Notes under the pieces: generated by a model
What the model was told of the DNA's origin: nothing
What the model saw: only the letters and a program-made list of their open reading frames with translations
Database searches by the model: none
Origin: VFZN01 sp963709325
GTDB taxonomy: Bacteria; Acidobacteriota; Vicinamibacteria; Vicinamibacterales; UBA2999
NCBI GenBank assembly: GCA_963709325.1
Contig: CAVPVV010000001.1
Location: 744,001 to 808,000, forward strand
DNA: 64,000 bases
Direction of reading: 5' to 3'
In this document: positions 1 through 9,619 of the stretch, one piece after another
How positions within the stretch are numbered: position 1 is the first letter of the stretch
Layout of the letters: each line of letters starts with the position of its first letter
Program-made: the position numbers and the translations under genes

Positions 1-2703
1 GCGGATGCCCACATGGAGCACGCGCGGCGGCTGCACCGCGGTAATCGTGCGAAACGCAGGGCCGGTGACGACGTCTTCCTCGACTTCGTTGGCCATGTTC
101 AACAGGTTGAACGCCTCGAACACGACTCCGGCCGCGCGGCGGCCGCCGCCGAAGCGCCAGTCCGCTGCGACCCGGGCGTCGAGCGTCGCCGTATAGGTGA
201 AACGCTGGCCGCCGCGCCCGTATGCCTGCACCATGTCACGTCCCTGCGTCAGGCCGTCGGCGAGCACGAGGCGGGAGAACGGCTGCCCGTCCTGATAGCG
301 CGCGACGAACGCGCCACTCACGACACGGGCGGTGTAACCGCCAATCACCTTCATGATGAAAGCGCGGTCGTAGAAGAGCCGCCCTCGCGCGTAGGTCTGC
401 GCATTCGGCGTGACGAACGCCTCGCCGAGGAATCCCTGATCGTTCTCGTCCGAGCGATACCCCCGACTGGTGCCGACGCCTTCGCTGCGATAGGCGGTGC
501 CGCCGAAGCGGACGAACCACCGGTTGGAGAACTCGTTCTCCAAGACAATGTCGACGCTCTGAAACCGCGACGGCGGGGCCGGTGTGTTCGTGAGCAGGTA
601 GCGATCGTGGAGCGCGCTCTCCGGGCGGCGGTTGTAAATGGGCAGGGGCGCGGAGCCTTGCAGACCCGCGATGTCCACGCCCGGATCATCGACGTAGCTG
701 ACGGTGTAGTCGGCAGATGTGACGCCGGTGTTCACGACGGTGGCAAGATGGTCCTCGCGCCGATCGAGTCCAGTGATGCCGATGCGCCAGTGAGCGATGG
801 TGTGCTCACCGCCGATCCGGAACTCGCGGGTCACGGGCCGGCGGAGGCCGTCCTCGATCCGCGACGGGTCGCCGCCGGCACAGCAGAAGCCCACCGCCGC
901 CACGGGCGTCAGCTCGCTGCTGTTCCAGGCGCGATCGCCATTGCGATCGTCCCATCGGTACATCGTTCCCGATGCTGCGGCGGGATCGCCGACCGCGAGG
1001 TAGCCGAGCGGCAGTCGATGCGCGTACCAGCCATACCCGCCGGTGATCGAGAACGCGCCGCCATCGCGCGGACGCCAGCGCGCGTGAGCCCGAGGCAGCA
1101 GCGTGGTCCAGGTGATGCTGTCGGCGGCGCGATTCGCGGAGCCGTGATCGAAATCGAGGCGCAGCGCCGCGGTCAGCGTCACGGCGTTGCCAAGGGCCAT
1201 CCGGTCCGTGACGAACGCGCCGAGGGTCGTCGAGTTGCGTTGAGACTCCTGTCCGGCGCTCGAGACGTCCCACACCCGCGCCGGGACACCGTCGACCAGC
1301 TCACCGAAAGCGGGTTGGGCGCCGGCGGCGGCGTCGGAATTAGCGCCGCTGGTTGACGCCCCCGTGTCGATCAGGTGTTCGACGCCCAGCCAGCGGCGGT
1401 CGCCGCGCGTCATCCGTGCGGACAGCGACCAGCGTTGACGGGTGGTGGACGCGGCGCCGAGTAGCGACATCGGCGCTCCGTCCCTGAGCCGTTCCATCAC
1501 GCCACCGGGTTCCGCCGCACTGAGGTCGGCGTCCAGCGCGGCGCGCTGGAACGCGGCGCCGAACGACCATTGAGCGTTCCCACGTGCGCGGTCCCAGGAC
1601 GCATGGACGAGCAGCGAATCATCGGACTGCGTCAGGTGGCGATCGGCAAACCTCGCCCGCGCGGCTAGCGGAGAGTCGGCGGTGCTGAATGCGCCGAGCA
1701 GGTTCACTGCCTGGCCCTCGCTTGGCGCCGTCCACCGGGCGGTGAAGGCCCGCGCGCTCCCATGCACCGTATCCGGGGAGTCGCGCTCGTACCGATTGAC
1801 GGTTGCGGCCCTCGCGGACAAGAACAGCGTCGATCTCGACGCGATGGTCCCGCCGCCGCTGAAGCCGCCGTCAACCCACGTCTTCAGCCGCTCGATGGGT
1901 GCGATGTCACCGGCTGCCGCCTGCATTCCCTCTGGGGCGGCCGTCAGCTCGGCGGCGCCGCTCCATCTATCGGTGGCCCGGCTCAGGATCATGTCCACAG
2001 TGGGCGCGGGACCCGCTGACGAAGCATCGAGACTGGCAGAAGTGACCGTGAGCGAATGCAAGGTGCGCAGGTCGGCATAGAACAACGACTGTCCGGTCGC
2101 GTCGGGATCGGTGACATCCACTCCGTTCAGCCGATAGCTGGTTTGTGTCGCCGAGCTGCCTTGCCCGCCGAGGCGCTGTGGAGTTCCGGCCGTCAGGCCG
2201 CCGCCGTCGATGCGATCGCCAACCAGGAAAGGATGGGCAGTCTCCAGCAGCGCCCCCGCGGCTCTCGAGTGCGGAAGGGCGTCAAGGAGGCGCTGGTCGA
2301 AGTTCGTCTGGTAGGCGAGCGGCCAGCGATCCGTCTCGGTCGCCTGCGACGTCGTCGGCTCGCCGGCGCGGGCGAATCGAACCTGCACCTCGGTCACCTC
2401 GCCGGCGTTCACCACCACCGGCGTTGTCACCGTCGTCAGATCCGGCCCGCCGGCCTGGATGACATAGGCGCCCGGCGGAGCGATCAGTGTAGCTGTTCCA
2501 TCCGCTCCCACCGTGGCGGGTGCAATCCCCGAAGCGGTCTCATTCCCTTCGGGCGTCAGCAAGGTGATCTCAGCGGCAGTGAGCGGCGCGCCGTCGGAGC
2601 GGGACGCCGAGATCACCAGGACTCCTGAGGGGCTTTGCGCCGAAGCGACACGCGAGAGGAGCAGGAACAGCAGGAGGGGCGCGATCGCGCGCCGGATCGT
2701 CAT
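1..2703 (-). CDS. TonB-dependent receptor-like outer-membrane protein, C-terminus beyond window
   Basis: Outer-membrane receptor or transporter of the CarboxypepD_reg/TonB type that is expanded in Acidobacteriota. The reading frame is open for 901 codons from ATG 2703 and runs off the window, so the C-terminus is missing. Residues 1-22 are a signal peptide (MTIRRAIAPLLLFLLLSRVA). Residues 24-80 form a carboxypeptidase-regulatory-like beta-sandwich (APPGAYVIQAGG near its end). A plug-like segment with SYRLNGVDVTDPD lies near residue 190. The rest is Ser/Thr/aromatic-rich alternating sequence typical of a beta-barrel. No TonB box was identified. It is divergent from the PAP2 gene. The substrate cannot be inferred. 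An oligosaccharide or peptide ligand is possible but unsupported. Confidence 0.8.
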   Translation of the reverse strand, partial: MTIRRAIAPLLLFLLLSRVASAQSPSGVLVISASRSDGAPLTAAEITLLTPEGNETASGIAPATVGADGTATLIAPPGAYVIQAGGPDLTTVTTPVVVNAGEVTEVQVRFARAGEPTTSQATETDRWPLAYQTNFDQRLLDALPHSRAAGALLETAHPFLVGDRIDGGGLTAGTPQRLGGQGSSATQTSYRLNGVDVTDPDATGQSLFYADLRTLHSLTVTSASLDASSAGPAPTVDMILSRATDRWSGAAELTAAPEGMQAAAGDIAPIERLKTWVDGGFSGGGTIASRSTLFLSARAATVNRYERDSPDTVHGSARAFTARWTAPSEGQAVNLLGAFSTADSPLAARARFADRHLTQSDDSLLVHASWDRARGNAQWSFGAAFQRAALDADLSAAEPGGVMERLRDGAPMSLLGAASTTRQRWSLSARMTRGDRRWLGVEHLIDTGASTSGANSDAAAGAQPAFGELVDGVPARVWDVSSAGQESQRNSTTLGAFVTDRMALGNAVTLTAALRLDFDHGSANRAADSITWTTLLPRAHARWRPRDGGAFSITGGYGWYAHRLPLGYLAVGDPAAASGTMYRWDDRNGDRAWNSSELTPVAAVGFCCAGGDPSRIEDGLRRPVTREFRIGGEHTIAHWRIGITGLDRREDHLATVVNTGVTSADYTVSYVDDPGVDIAGLQGSAPLPIYNRRPESALHDRYLLTNTPAPPSRFQSVDIVLENEFSNRWFVRFGGTAYRSEGVGTSRGYRSDENDQGFLGEAFVTPNAQTYARGRLFYDRAFIMKVIGGYTARVVSGAFVARYQDGQPFSRLVLADGLTQGRDMVQAYGRGGQRFTYTATLDARVAADWRFGGGRRAAGVVFEAFNLLNMANEVEEDVVTGPAFRTITAVQPPRVLHVGIR

Positions 2704-2780
2704 GCGTGGAGATTGTCTTAGCGCAGCGGCGTGCATGTCCAGTGCCGCAAAAAAAGCTGTGGGTCCGGCGAGCGCGTACG

Positions 2781-2786
2781 TATACT
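2781..2786 (+). promoter_or_regulatory. -10 box TATACT of the PAP2 gene
   Basis: TATACT lies seven bases before the ATG at 2794. A start site placed 6-7 bases downstream of it would fall on the start codon, giving a leaderless mRNA. No convincing -35 hexamer was seen. Confidence 0.4.
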
Positions 2787-2793
2787 CCACCTC

Positions 2794-3639
2794 ATGCGAC
2801 GCTGGCGCATCGGCGCATGGGCCCTCGCCGCCCACCTGGTGCTGGCGCCGTGCGCTTTTGCGCAGGAGACGCCGTCAGCGGGGGCTGGCCACGAGGGCGA
2901 GTCCGGTGACGCGTCAGCGCAGCCGCAACCGCCTGTCGTCACGCCGCCAGTTCCGGCCGATCAGCCGTTCAAGCGCTTGTTTCCGAATTTCTGGCACGAC
3001 CTCACGCACTTCCCCTCGGTGGACACCGCGGTCGTGCTCGGCATCGGCGGCGTGCTGAGCGCCGCCGCCTCTCAATACGACGAGAAATGGACCACGCACG
3101 CCTCGGCCGGCGGCGAAGATCCGGCCTACACCGCCGGCGGCGCGTTCGGCTCGGGCTTCGTGCAGTTCGGCATCGCGGTGGGCGCGTATGCGGGTGGCCG
3201 TCTCGCGCATCACGACAAGACCGCGCATATCGGTGCCGATCTCATCCGCGCCCAGCTCCTCTCCGGGGCGCTCACCCAGAGCATCAAGCTGATCGCACAG
3301 CGCGAGCGACCCACCGAGGGGGACGCGACGCACTCCAGCACCAACTCGTTCCCCTCGGGACACGCCTCCGCGACATGGACGACGGCGACGGTGTTATGGC
3401 GGCATCTCGGTTGGAAGGCAGGCGTTCCGGCGTCGCTGCTCGCCGCCTTCACTTCCGCCTCGCGCCTGCAACAGAACGACCACTACATGAGCGACGTTCT
3501 CTTCGGCGCCGCGATTGGAGTGGCCAGCGGACGAACCATCACCTTCGGCCATGGCGAGCGGCAGATCACCGTGGCACCCATACCCGTTGCGGGTGGCGGC
3601 GCCATTACCCTCGCGCTCGGACCCCAAGGTCGGAGGTAG
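2794..3639 (+). CDS. PAP2-family phosphatase, exported
   Basis: Type-2 phosphatidic acid phosphatase family (lipid phosphate or undecaprenyl-pyrophosphate phosphatase), 281 residues. Residues 1-24 are a signal peptide ending APCAFAQ. The complete PAP2 signature is present with canonical spacing: K165-x6-RP(172-173), PSGH(187-190), SR(223-224)-x5-H230-x3-D234. The ATG at 2794 was chosen over one 63 bases upstream because it opens the signal peptide and sits just behind a TATACT box. It is convergent with the heparinase gene of the polysaccharide block. A role in recycling a polyprenyl carrier is plausible but inferred. The mature protein has few long hydrophobic helices, so a soluble periplasmic acid-phosphatase role is also possible. 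Confidence 0.85.
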   Translation: MRRWRIGAWALAAHLVLAPCAFAQETPSAGAGHEGESGDASAQPQPPVVTPPVPADQPFKRLFPNFWHDLTHFPSVDTAVVLGIGGVLSAAASQYDEKWTTHASAGGEDPAYTAGGAFGSGFVQFGIAVGAYAGGRLAHHDKTAHIGADLIRAQLLSGALTQSIKLIAQRERPTEGDATHSSTNSFPSGHASATWTTATVLWRHLGWKAGVPASLLAAFTSASRLQQNDHYMSDVLFGAAIGVASGRTITFGHGERQITVAPIPVAGGGAITLALGPQGRR

Positions 3640-3665
3640 GCGTTAGGATTTTGGCGCCTGTCTAT

Positions 3666-3696
3666 TACCAGCCCAGCCCGTGAGACTCGGCTGGTA
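3666..3696. terminator. Hairpin between convergent genes
   Basis: Perfect 8-bp inverted repeat TACCAGCC / GGCTGGTA with a 15-base loop. It lies between the ends of the PAP2 and heparinase genes. There is no T-run on either side, so it would be a factor-assisted or bidirectional terminator at best. Confidence 0.4.
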
Positions 3697-3735
3697 CCTC
3701 GGTCAGCCCGCCGTGGTCCTCAGCACATGGCCGTT

Positions 3736-6024
3736 TCACCTCGCGGCCAGAGCGGCTGGCTGGACCAGAGCCACCGCGGTCCGGCCGCACAGCAGCCGGC
3801 CGCGCCCGCTCACGCCGTATCTGTCGCCGTCGATTGTTGGCACCGTCGGCCCCGCTGCAACGACCGTGTCATGCCAACCGGTGCCGACAATTCGAAACGC
3901 GAGCGGTTCCGGCGTGGCGCCGCCGCGAATCCAGTTGTCCAAAGGTTCGAGCAGCGGTGCGGTGTCTTCGACAAACACGGTGACCAGTGCGGACGGCATG
4001 CAGACGCCGAGTGGCACCCGCAGGGTGGTGTTCGGCTGAATGGCGCCGTATACCGGCGCGCACCAGCCGAGCCCGTCGTCTCCAGCGAAATGGGCCTCGA
4101 CGTGGTTGACAGACGTGAGCATCCAGACGGTGGAGCCCGAGGCATGGATCAGCGCGGTGCGACCAGGCTCCATCGAGCCGAGTCGCCAGGCCGGATCCAG
4201 ATGCCAATGTGCCGCCATCGGGCCGGCGCGGCCTCCAGAGATCCAATCCACGACGATCCAGCACCCCGGTCTGGACAGCACCTGCCGCCGATGCGTGACT
4301 TCGCCGTAGCCATCGTGGGTGGCCTCGATGAAGTCGCAATCCTCCTCGAGGTGACAGTCCTCGAGACGGACGTTCGCTCGAGAACGCCACTGGAACGGGC
4401 CCGCCGGCTGCGATTGCCATCGGCCATCCAGCACGATCGTGTTGTGGGCGGCAGTGGAGCGAAACCGGTCCCGTAACTCGCAATCGATGGTGTAGCCGCC
4501 GGTGCCGGGATCGATGAGCAGTGGCTGGCCGGAGATGCTCAACGTCACGCTGAGCGCGTCGGCGTGGGCATGGCCAGCGTTCAGATCGCCGAGTGGACCG
4601 ACATCGAACACCAGGTGGTCACCACGGCTGGTCCTCGACACGACGTATCCGCTGTCGCGAAGCACGGTCGATCGCCGCGGTGCGCCCCGTTCCCACGTGG
4701 TCGGGACGGCCCCGATCATCCAGGCCAGTTCTTCATGCGGCCGGCCGTCGGCCAGATCTCGGCGCTCGAGGAGAGCGGCCGCGACCGAGATCGCCGGACC
4801 CACGTCCCCTACATCACCGCCACACATCGCAAACAGCATCCCGCCATCGTCGTCGCCGATCTGCGGGAGGTGAAAGTGGTGGTCGGACAACTGCCGCGCG
4901 TAGTTCGCGAGACGGCCGACCGCGTCGGCGAACGGTGGAATCGCGTTGCTGTCCTCGGTCGTACGCGCAACCGCCAGGGCGAGTGAGTAGAAGTCGAGCG
5001 TATAGCGGTGGTAGTGAGTCGAGAGTTCCGCGTGCCCGCCATCGGAATTGATCTGACGCGTCGCCTGCTCCAGCAGGAGGCGGCGGCCGGTCGCCGTCCA
5101 CCGTGGGGAGGCCCGAAATTCCGGTAGAACGCGGCCCGCGACGTAGAGGCCCAGGGCCTCGCCGAGCAGATGCGTGTTCGGGCTGACGCAGGTGGACAGG
5201 TGACGCTCGACGAGGCTCAGTTGGGCGTGGAGACCAAGCAGCAGGTCGACCAGCCAGGCAGGTTCGGAGGTGTCCTCGACCAGTCCTTCAGCCGGTTGCG
5301 TTTCAACGAACAGATGCAGCGACCAGATCCACGAGATCGTGCGTAGCCCGAGCTCGAGCATGCTCGCCCAATTGATGCCGGTCCGTGGCGGGCTGGCGGC
5401 CATCCAGCCTTGCAGCTGTTCGATGAAGGCGGTGCGATAGCGATTGTCACCCGTGAGCCAGTAGGCTCGGCCGAGAACCAGCCAGTGTTGATGCCGGTTG
5501 AGCTCCCAGATGATCTTGTGGTCGCCGAGCGCGGAGTCCAGGTAGGGGACTTCGCTCCAGTGAAGGTCTGGCGCGCGACGGTCGTGCACCGGATCCCACG
5601 ACCAGTCGATCGGCTGTCGTGGCCCGTGCGTGAACGAGAGGCCTCGGTATCCGAGCACGTCGACGCATCCCTCCACGGCACGGTCGGCTCGGCGGCGCGC
5701 GTCGGCGATCGCGTGCGGGAACCGTGACCGGACGAGGCGCGACACGGAGTCGTGCGAGATCGGGCCGATCACGAACAGCTGCGGTCGGGTTGCGTAGTAA
5801 TCGGAAAGCACACGATGGGCGCCGCCGAAGTCCCCTCGTGCAAGCAGCGCAACCCCATCGCCCGCTGAACTCCAGCGGGCCAGCGCCGTCGCCAGGCTGG
5901 CGCGGTTCCACCGCGGCTGGCGGGCCCGCCACGACCAGCGGTCGATCGCCTGGCGCGCTGTCATCCTCCCGCGCTCGACCATCTCGCCGGGCGGCATGTG
6001 GCGGAGGCTGCTCCACGTTTTCAT
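3736..6024 (-). CDS. Heparinase II/III-family polysaccharide lyase-like protein
   Basis: Heparinase II/III family protein of about 762 residues, the kind found in exopolysaccharide loci, where it may cleave or remodel uronic-acid-containing glycan. The N-terminal half is an all-alpha toroid-like region (WSEVPYLDSALGDHKIIWEL). The C-terminal beta-sandwich carries the family motifs GHAHADALS, LIDPGTGGY and STAAHNTIVLDG. The ATG at 6024 (MKTWSSLRHMPPGEM) was chosen because homologues begin with this 'LRHM' segment. The open frame continues 84 codons further upstream into low-complexity Arg/Gly sequence. It is the last gene of the minus-strand block after the ExeA-like ATPase. No signal peptide is visible. 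Confidence 0.8.
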   Translation of the reverse strand: MKTWSSLRHMPPGEMVERGRMTARQAIDRWSWRARQPRWNRASLATALARWSSAGDGVALLARGDFGGAHRVLSDYYATRPQLFVIGPISHDSVSRLVRSRFPHAIADARRRADRAVEGCVDVLGYRGLSFTHGPRQPIDWSWDPVHDRRAPDLHWSEVPYLDSALGDHKIIWELNRHQHWLVLGRAYWLTGDNRYRTAFIEQLQGWMAASPPRTGINWASMLELGLRTISWIWSLHLFVETQPAEGLVEDTSEPAWLVDLLLGLHAQLSLVERHLSTCVSPNTHLLGEALGLYVAGRVLPEFRASPRWTATGRRLLLEQATRQINSDGGHAELSTHYHRYTLDFYSLALAVARTTEDSNAIPPFADAVGRLANYARQLSDHHFHLPQIGDDDGGMLFAMCGGDVGDVGPAISVAAALLERRDLADGRPHEELAWMIGAVPTTWERGAPRRSTVLRDSGYVVSRTSRGDHLVFDVGPLGDLNAGHAHADALSVTLSISGQPLLIDPGTGGYTIDCELRDRFRSTAAHNTIVLDGRWQSQPAGPFQWRSRANVRLEDCHLEEDCDFIEATHDGYGEVTHRRQVLSRPGCWIVVDWISGGRAGPMAAHWHLDPAWRLGSMEPGRTALIHASGSTVWMLTSVNHVEAHFAGDDGLGWCAPVYGAIQPNTTLRVPLGVCMPSALVTVFVEDTAPLLEPLDNWIRGGATPEPLAFRIVGTGWHDTVVAAGPTVPTIDGDRYGVSGRGRLLCGRTAVALVQPAALAAR

Positions 6025-6148
6025 GACGCCTGTTCGAGTCGGGCCGCCGGCCCAGGCGAAAAGCTCTTGGCCAGCCGGCGACACGCGGACCGCCAGAGCG
6101 ACCGCGCTTGAAACCAGGCGTACGCGTCGGCCGCCGCACCCACCCGCC

Positions 6149-7054
6149 TCACCCCCGCTGCGCGGTCTGTGGCGTGGACTGCGGCCGGTGCCACTGAACA
6201 CCCGGCCGCGACCACGGGCGGCGACCCGGCGTGCGGGATCCGAGCTGTCCGCTTTCCTCCAACTCGCGAATGACATCCACGAGTAGCGGGGTGGTGATCA
6301 CGGGGCGGTCCTCGCCGTATCCGGCCATCAGCACGGCGTCACAAATCACGTTGATCAGCCTGGGCAGACCGCCGCTGCGATCGTGGATGGCGCTGGTCAG
6401 CTCGGGACCGAACGTCATCGGCGCCGCCGCCGCGGCGTGGCGCAGCCGGTGGTTGATGTACTCGTGTGTGTCGGCGCCGTCGAGCGGATCGAGGTGGTAG
6501 CGCACCGTCACGCGTTGACTCAGCTGATCGAGATCGGGCGACGCCAGGCGATCGCGCATATCCGGCTGGCCGACCAGCACGATATGCATGAGTTTCGCGG
6601 TCTCGGTCTCGAGGTTCGAGAGCATACGGAGCTCTTCGAGGCTCGGGTACGAGAGATTCTGCGCTTCGTCGATGACGAGGACGACCCGGCGTCGCTGGCG
6701 CCGCTGGTTGACCAGCATGATTGTGAGATCGCGCAACATCGCCGGCTTCGATGCGGGGACCGTTTCCGCGCCGAGGTCGATCAGGATCGATTCCAGCAGC
6801 TCGCGCGGGTCGAGCAGCGTGTTCACCAGCCGCGCCACCGTCACCCGCTGGTCGAGCGTGCGGAGCAAGGCCTGCAGCACGGTTGTCTTGCCGGCACCCA
6901 CCTCGCCGGTGAGCGCGATGAACCCCGCCTCGGACTCGATGCCGAATCGCAGATAGCCCATCGCTTCCTCGTGGACTCGGCTCAAGTAGAGGAAATCGGG
7001 ATTCGGAGTCAGCGTGAACGGGCGCTGCCGGAGGCCGTAGAACTTCTCGTACAT
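6149..7054 (-). CDS. ExeA-like / XrtA-associated AAA ATPase
   Basis: Cytoplasmic ATPase of the ExeA/GspA type, closely resembling the ATPase found in XrtA (PEP-CTERM exosortase) polysaccharide loci. It has 301 residues from ATG 7054 (MYEKFYGLRQRPFTLTPNPD), the conserved start of this family. The frame extends 28 codons upstream without similarity. Walker A is GEVGAGKTT (50-58) and Walker B is VVLVIDEAQNL with D129/E130. Sensor-like text follows (IVLVGQPDM). The last 30 residues are Pro/Arg-rich and not conserved. It sits between the BY-kinase-like gene and the heparinase gene and probably shares their transcript. Confidence 0.82.
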   Translation of the reverse strand: MYEKFYGLRQRPFTLTPNPDFLYLSRVHEEAMGYLRFGIESEAGFIALTGEVGAGKTTVLQALLRTLDQRVTVARLVNTLLDPRELLESILIDLGAETVPASKPAMLRDLTIMLVNQRRQRRRVVLVIDEAQNLSYPSLEELRMLSNLETETAKLMHIVLVGQPDMRDRLASPDLDQLSQRVTVRYHLDPLDGADTHEYINHRLRHAAAAAPMTFGPELTSAIHDRSGGLPRLINVICDAVLMAGYGEDRPVITTPLLVDVIRELEESGQLGSRTPGRRPWSRPGVQWHRPQSTPQTAQRG

Positions 7055-7124
7055 CAGCTGGACCCCATGCTGAGAGCACCGCGGGCGCGGGCGTGGCCGA
7101 AATGAAGCGAGAACATCTGCATCC

Positions 7125-7997
7125 TCACGGGTGCTCACCTTCGCTTGTCGAGTGGCTGTCGTTCAACACCATCCCCATCAGCTTCGATGCCACCCTGCTC
7201 AACGCGTGATCGATATCCGGCCCCCTCGTGCGGCCGGCGCGGACAACGAGCAGCACGCCGTCGATCCACGGTTCCAGGGCAGTCAGTTCGGCGCTCTCCG
7301 CCGATCCGGGGTCGATGACGATGCGGTCGAAGCGGAGGCGGAGAGCCTCGATCAGCCGCTGCATTGCGGGCGAGCCGAGCAGCTCCGACCGCTGACGGCT
7401 CCCTGTGCCGGAGGTGAGCACGTGCAGCCGATGGTCCGCGAGCGTCACGAGCGCGGCATCGAGCGGAGTCCTTCCGATCAGCACATCGACCAGCCCCGGC
7501 TCGCGGGCGAGACCGAACAGGGCGTGGAGACGTGGACGGCGAAGATGGGCGTCGATCAGCAGCGTCCGACTGTCGATCTCCTGGGCCATCGTCAGCGCCA
7601 GGTTGGACCCGGTCAGTGTCTTGCCGTCGCCGCGGGTGGGACTGGTGACCGCCAGGATCTGGCGTGGCGAGCCGCCCTCGAGCGTCTCGATCCTCGCACG
7701 CAACGTCCGATACCGCCCGGCAGCGGGTGACTCGGGCTGCAAGGCGGCGACCAGATCCTCGTGCAGGGTGACGCCTGAGAGCGGCCGGCGGATCGCCGGG
7801 CTGTCTGCGTCCACCAGCGCGAACGGAACCCTGTCGATCACGGGTGCTCGCTCGGCGTCTTCGTACGCCGGCTGCGGTTCCGAGTCCAACGGCTCGTCAG
7901 GCGAGTAGCGTACCTGCGCGGGAGGACCCGGCCACGTGAGTCCGGCCGACGTTCCATCACGCTCCGCCCTGGACAGAATCTGGCGTATCCGGCTCAC
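7125..7997 (-). CDS. BY-kinase-like (CpsD/XrtA autokinase-like) ATPase with altered Walker A'
   Basis: Homologue of the cytoplasmic domain of bacterial tyrosine autokinases that control polysaccharide chain polymerisation together with a Wzz-type membrane partner, encoded just upstream. It has 290 residues. The N-terminus MSRIRQILSRAER is like the family 'MSRIEKAL' start. Walker A is SPTRGDGKT (119-127). The Walker A' position reads LLIDAHLRRP: D149 is kept, but the second acidic residue is His151. Walker B is RIVIDPGS (D229) instead of the usual DTPP. There is no Tyr-rich C-terminal tail. ATP binding is likely. Autophosphorylation is doubtful, so it may act only as a structural or regulatory ATPase. 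Confidence 0.75.
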   Translation of the reverse strand: MSRIRQILSRAERDGTSAGLTWPGPPAQVRYSPDEPLDSEPQPAYEDAERAPVIDRVPFALVDADSPAIRRPLSGVTLHEDLVAALQPESPAAGRYRTLRARIETLEGGSPRQILAVTSPTRGDGKTLTGSNLALTMAQEIDSRTLLIDAHLRRPRLHALFGLAREPGLVDVLIGRTPLDAALVTLADHRLHVLTSGTGSRQRSELLGSPAMQRLIEALRLRFDRIVIDPGSAESAELTALEPWIDGVLLVVRAGRTRGPDIDHALSRVASKLMGMVLNDSHSTSEGEHP

Positions 7998-8018
7998 GCA
8001 GTGCTCCCCAGCCTCGGT

Positions 8019-9399
8019 TCAGAAGTGCGGGATCTCGGACAAAACCGGCGTGCCATATTTCTCCTCGAGCATCCGGCCGTCGTAGAAGGTTCGGTCGAGG
8101 AGCTCGCTGCCCACCGCCCACGCCAGTCCCATGGCCAGACCGATCAGCAGCGAGCCGCCGATTAGGATCATTGGACTCGGCGACGATGGCGCCGCGGGTC
8201 GTGGCGCGGCCGCCAGCACGACAGCGCCTTTGCGGCCCTGCTCCCGCCTGATGCTTTCGTCACGAAGCGCTTCTTGATATTGCTCGTCGAGTCGCTGGTG
8301 CTCCTGCTTTGCCAGATCGTCACTCCCGCGCCGCCGACGTGAGGCGCGGTTCGACGCCCCGGCCGTCAGTGATGCGCGCCGCGGACCGGTTCAGCTCGTC
8401 CTCGGCCCGCTTCACCGCGGCTTCCAATTCCTCCACCCGCTGCCGGGCCGCGTCGCGTTCGGTCAGCAGGGGTTGAAGAGGCTGGTCGGCAAGCGGCGTC
8501 TGACCATACACCGCACGCTCGTCAGCGCGGGCCTGCGCCAGTTCGAGCTCGAGGCGCTGCACATCAGGGTGCTGGGAGGTGTACTGCTTCCGCGCCTCCG
8601 TGAGCTTCCGTTCAAGCGCATCGACTCGCTCTCGGGCACGCAACTCGGCGGCCGCCGACGCTTCGGCCGCCGCTTGCTTGGCTGCATCGATCTGCTGGTC
8701 CAGCGCGGTGAGGCGCTCGCGCTCCTTGGCCACGGCCTGCGTGGCCGACGTCAGCCGCTGCCGCAGCTCGTCAACGGCCGGCCTGTGTTTCCCCTGTCCC
8801 GAGGAAGGGTCTTGTCCGGAGGCTTTTGCCTCGCGAACTTTTTCTTCGGCCGCATTCAGCTTCTTCTGGCTGAGCTCCAGCTGGCGTCCGATCAACACGG
8901 ACGCCGGTTCGCCGGGCTCGTCGCGGGTCCGTAACTGTTGCTCCGCAAGAACCTGCGCCATCCGGTTGGCGACGCGCTCGGCGAGTTCCGCAGTCGGGGC
9001 GGCGTAGCTGAGGAGCAGCGTCACGGGCTCGTTGCCGGGCTGGGACGAAGGCTCGGCAAACGAGACGGACGTTCGGCTCCGGATGTCGGCGACTACCTCG
9101 TCCAGCGAATCTGTATCGGCGAGGCGCTCTTCTCGAGCTACTTGCTCGAGTATCGAATCGCTCAACAGTTCGTCCGGGAGGGCGCGGAGGCGGTGATCTG
9201 AGCCAGCATCCGCCGACGTGAACGCACTCGAAGGCGGGGGCAAGGTCGCGGCGAGTGTCGCTGTGGCTACGTACTCCCGCGGAAACAGCTGGGTGAGTAC
9301 GATGCCGACGAGCAGGCCGAGAAGAGTCGGCACAATCAGGCTCCAGCGCCGACTCTTCATTAGCGGTGCACGCCCCAAGCGGCTACGCCAAATGTGCAT
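8019..9399 (-). CDS. Wzz/GumC-like chain-length determinant, frameshifted
   Basis: Inner-membrane polysaccharide co-polymerase of the Wzz/GNVR type (XrtA chain-length determinant-like), about 459 residues when joined. The first frame gives a cytoplasmic start, a membrane helix (SLIVPTLLGLLVGIVLT), a periplasmic domain and a long Glu/Ala/Arg coiled coil, ending at a TGA at 8320. A second frame continues the coiled coil (DDLAKQEHQRLDEQYQEALR). It ends with the second membrane helix (PMILIGGSLLIGLAMGLAWA) and EEKYGTPVLSEIPHF. The join is a one-base shift near 8320-8325, likely a sequence error. It precedes the BY-kinase-like gene by 21 bases. Confidence 0.75.
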
Positions 9400-9425
9400 G
9401 GCAGGGCGACCTCTGCAGACCTGCC

Positions 9426-9441
9426 AGCAAATGCAGTACCG
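9426..9441 (-). promoter_or_regulatory. Candidate sigma-54 (-24/-12) promoter for the polysaccharide block
   Basis: On the minus strand the text reads CGGTACTGCATTTGCT: GG and GC separated by ten bases, YAC after GG, and TTGCT at -12. That is 13 of 16 positions of the TGGCACGRNNNTTGCW consensus. The predicted start is near 9415. It is followed by AGAGG (9410-9414) and the ATG at 9399. Found by eye; two sigma-54 activator genes lie 5 kb away. Confidence 0.45.
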
Positions 9442-9619
9442 GGAACGAATTGATTTCTTACGTCAATTTGCCCTCACAGCCGAGCGCCGAGGGACTCGAT
9501 CGGCACAACTTGCGCGCTTCTTTCCGCCGATCGGTATGATTCGGAATAGCCACCGGGTGGGAGGGCGCGAGCCACGCATCAGCTGGCGCTGACGTGGAAG
9601 GAGTCGTACAGAGACGACG

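Noticed and set aside
13..1356. Long open frame on the plus strand (447 codons) opposite the TonB-type receptor gene
   Set aside because: Arg/Ala/Glu-rich text without motifs. The minus strand gives a continuous receptor with signal peptide and plug, so this is an antisense shadow of high-GC coding sequence.
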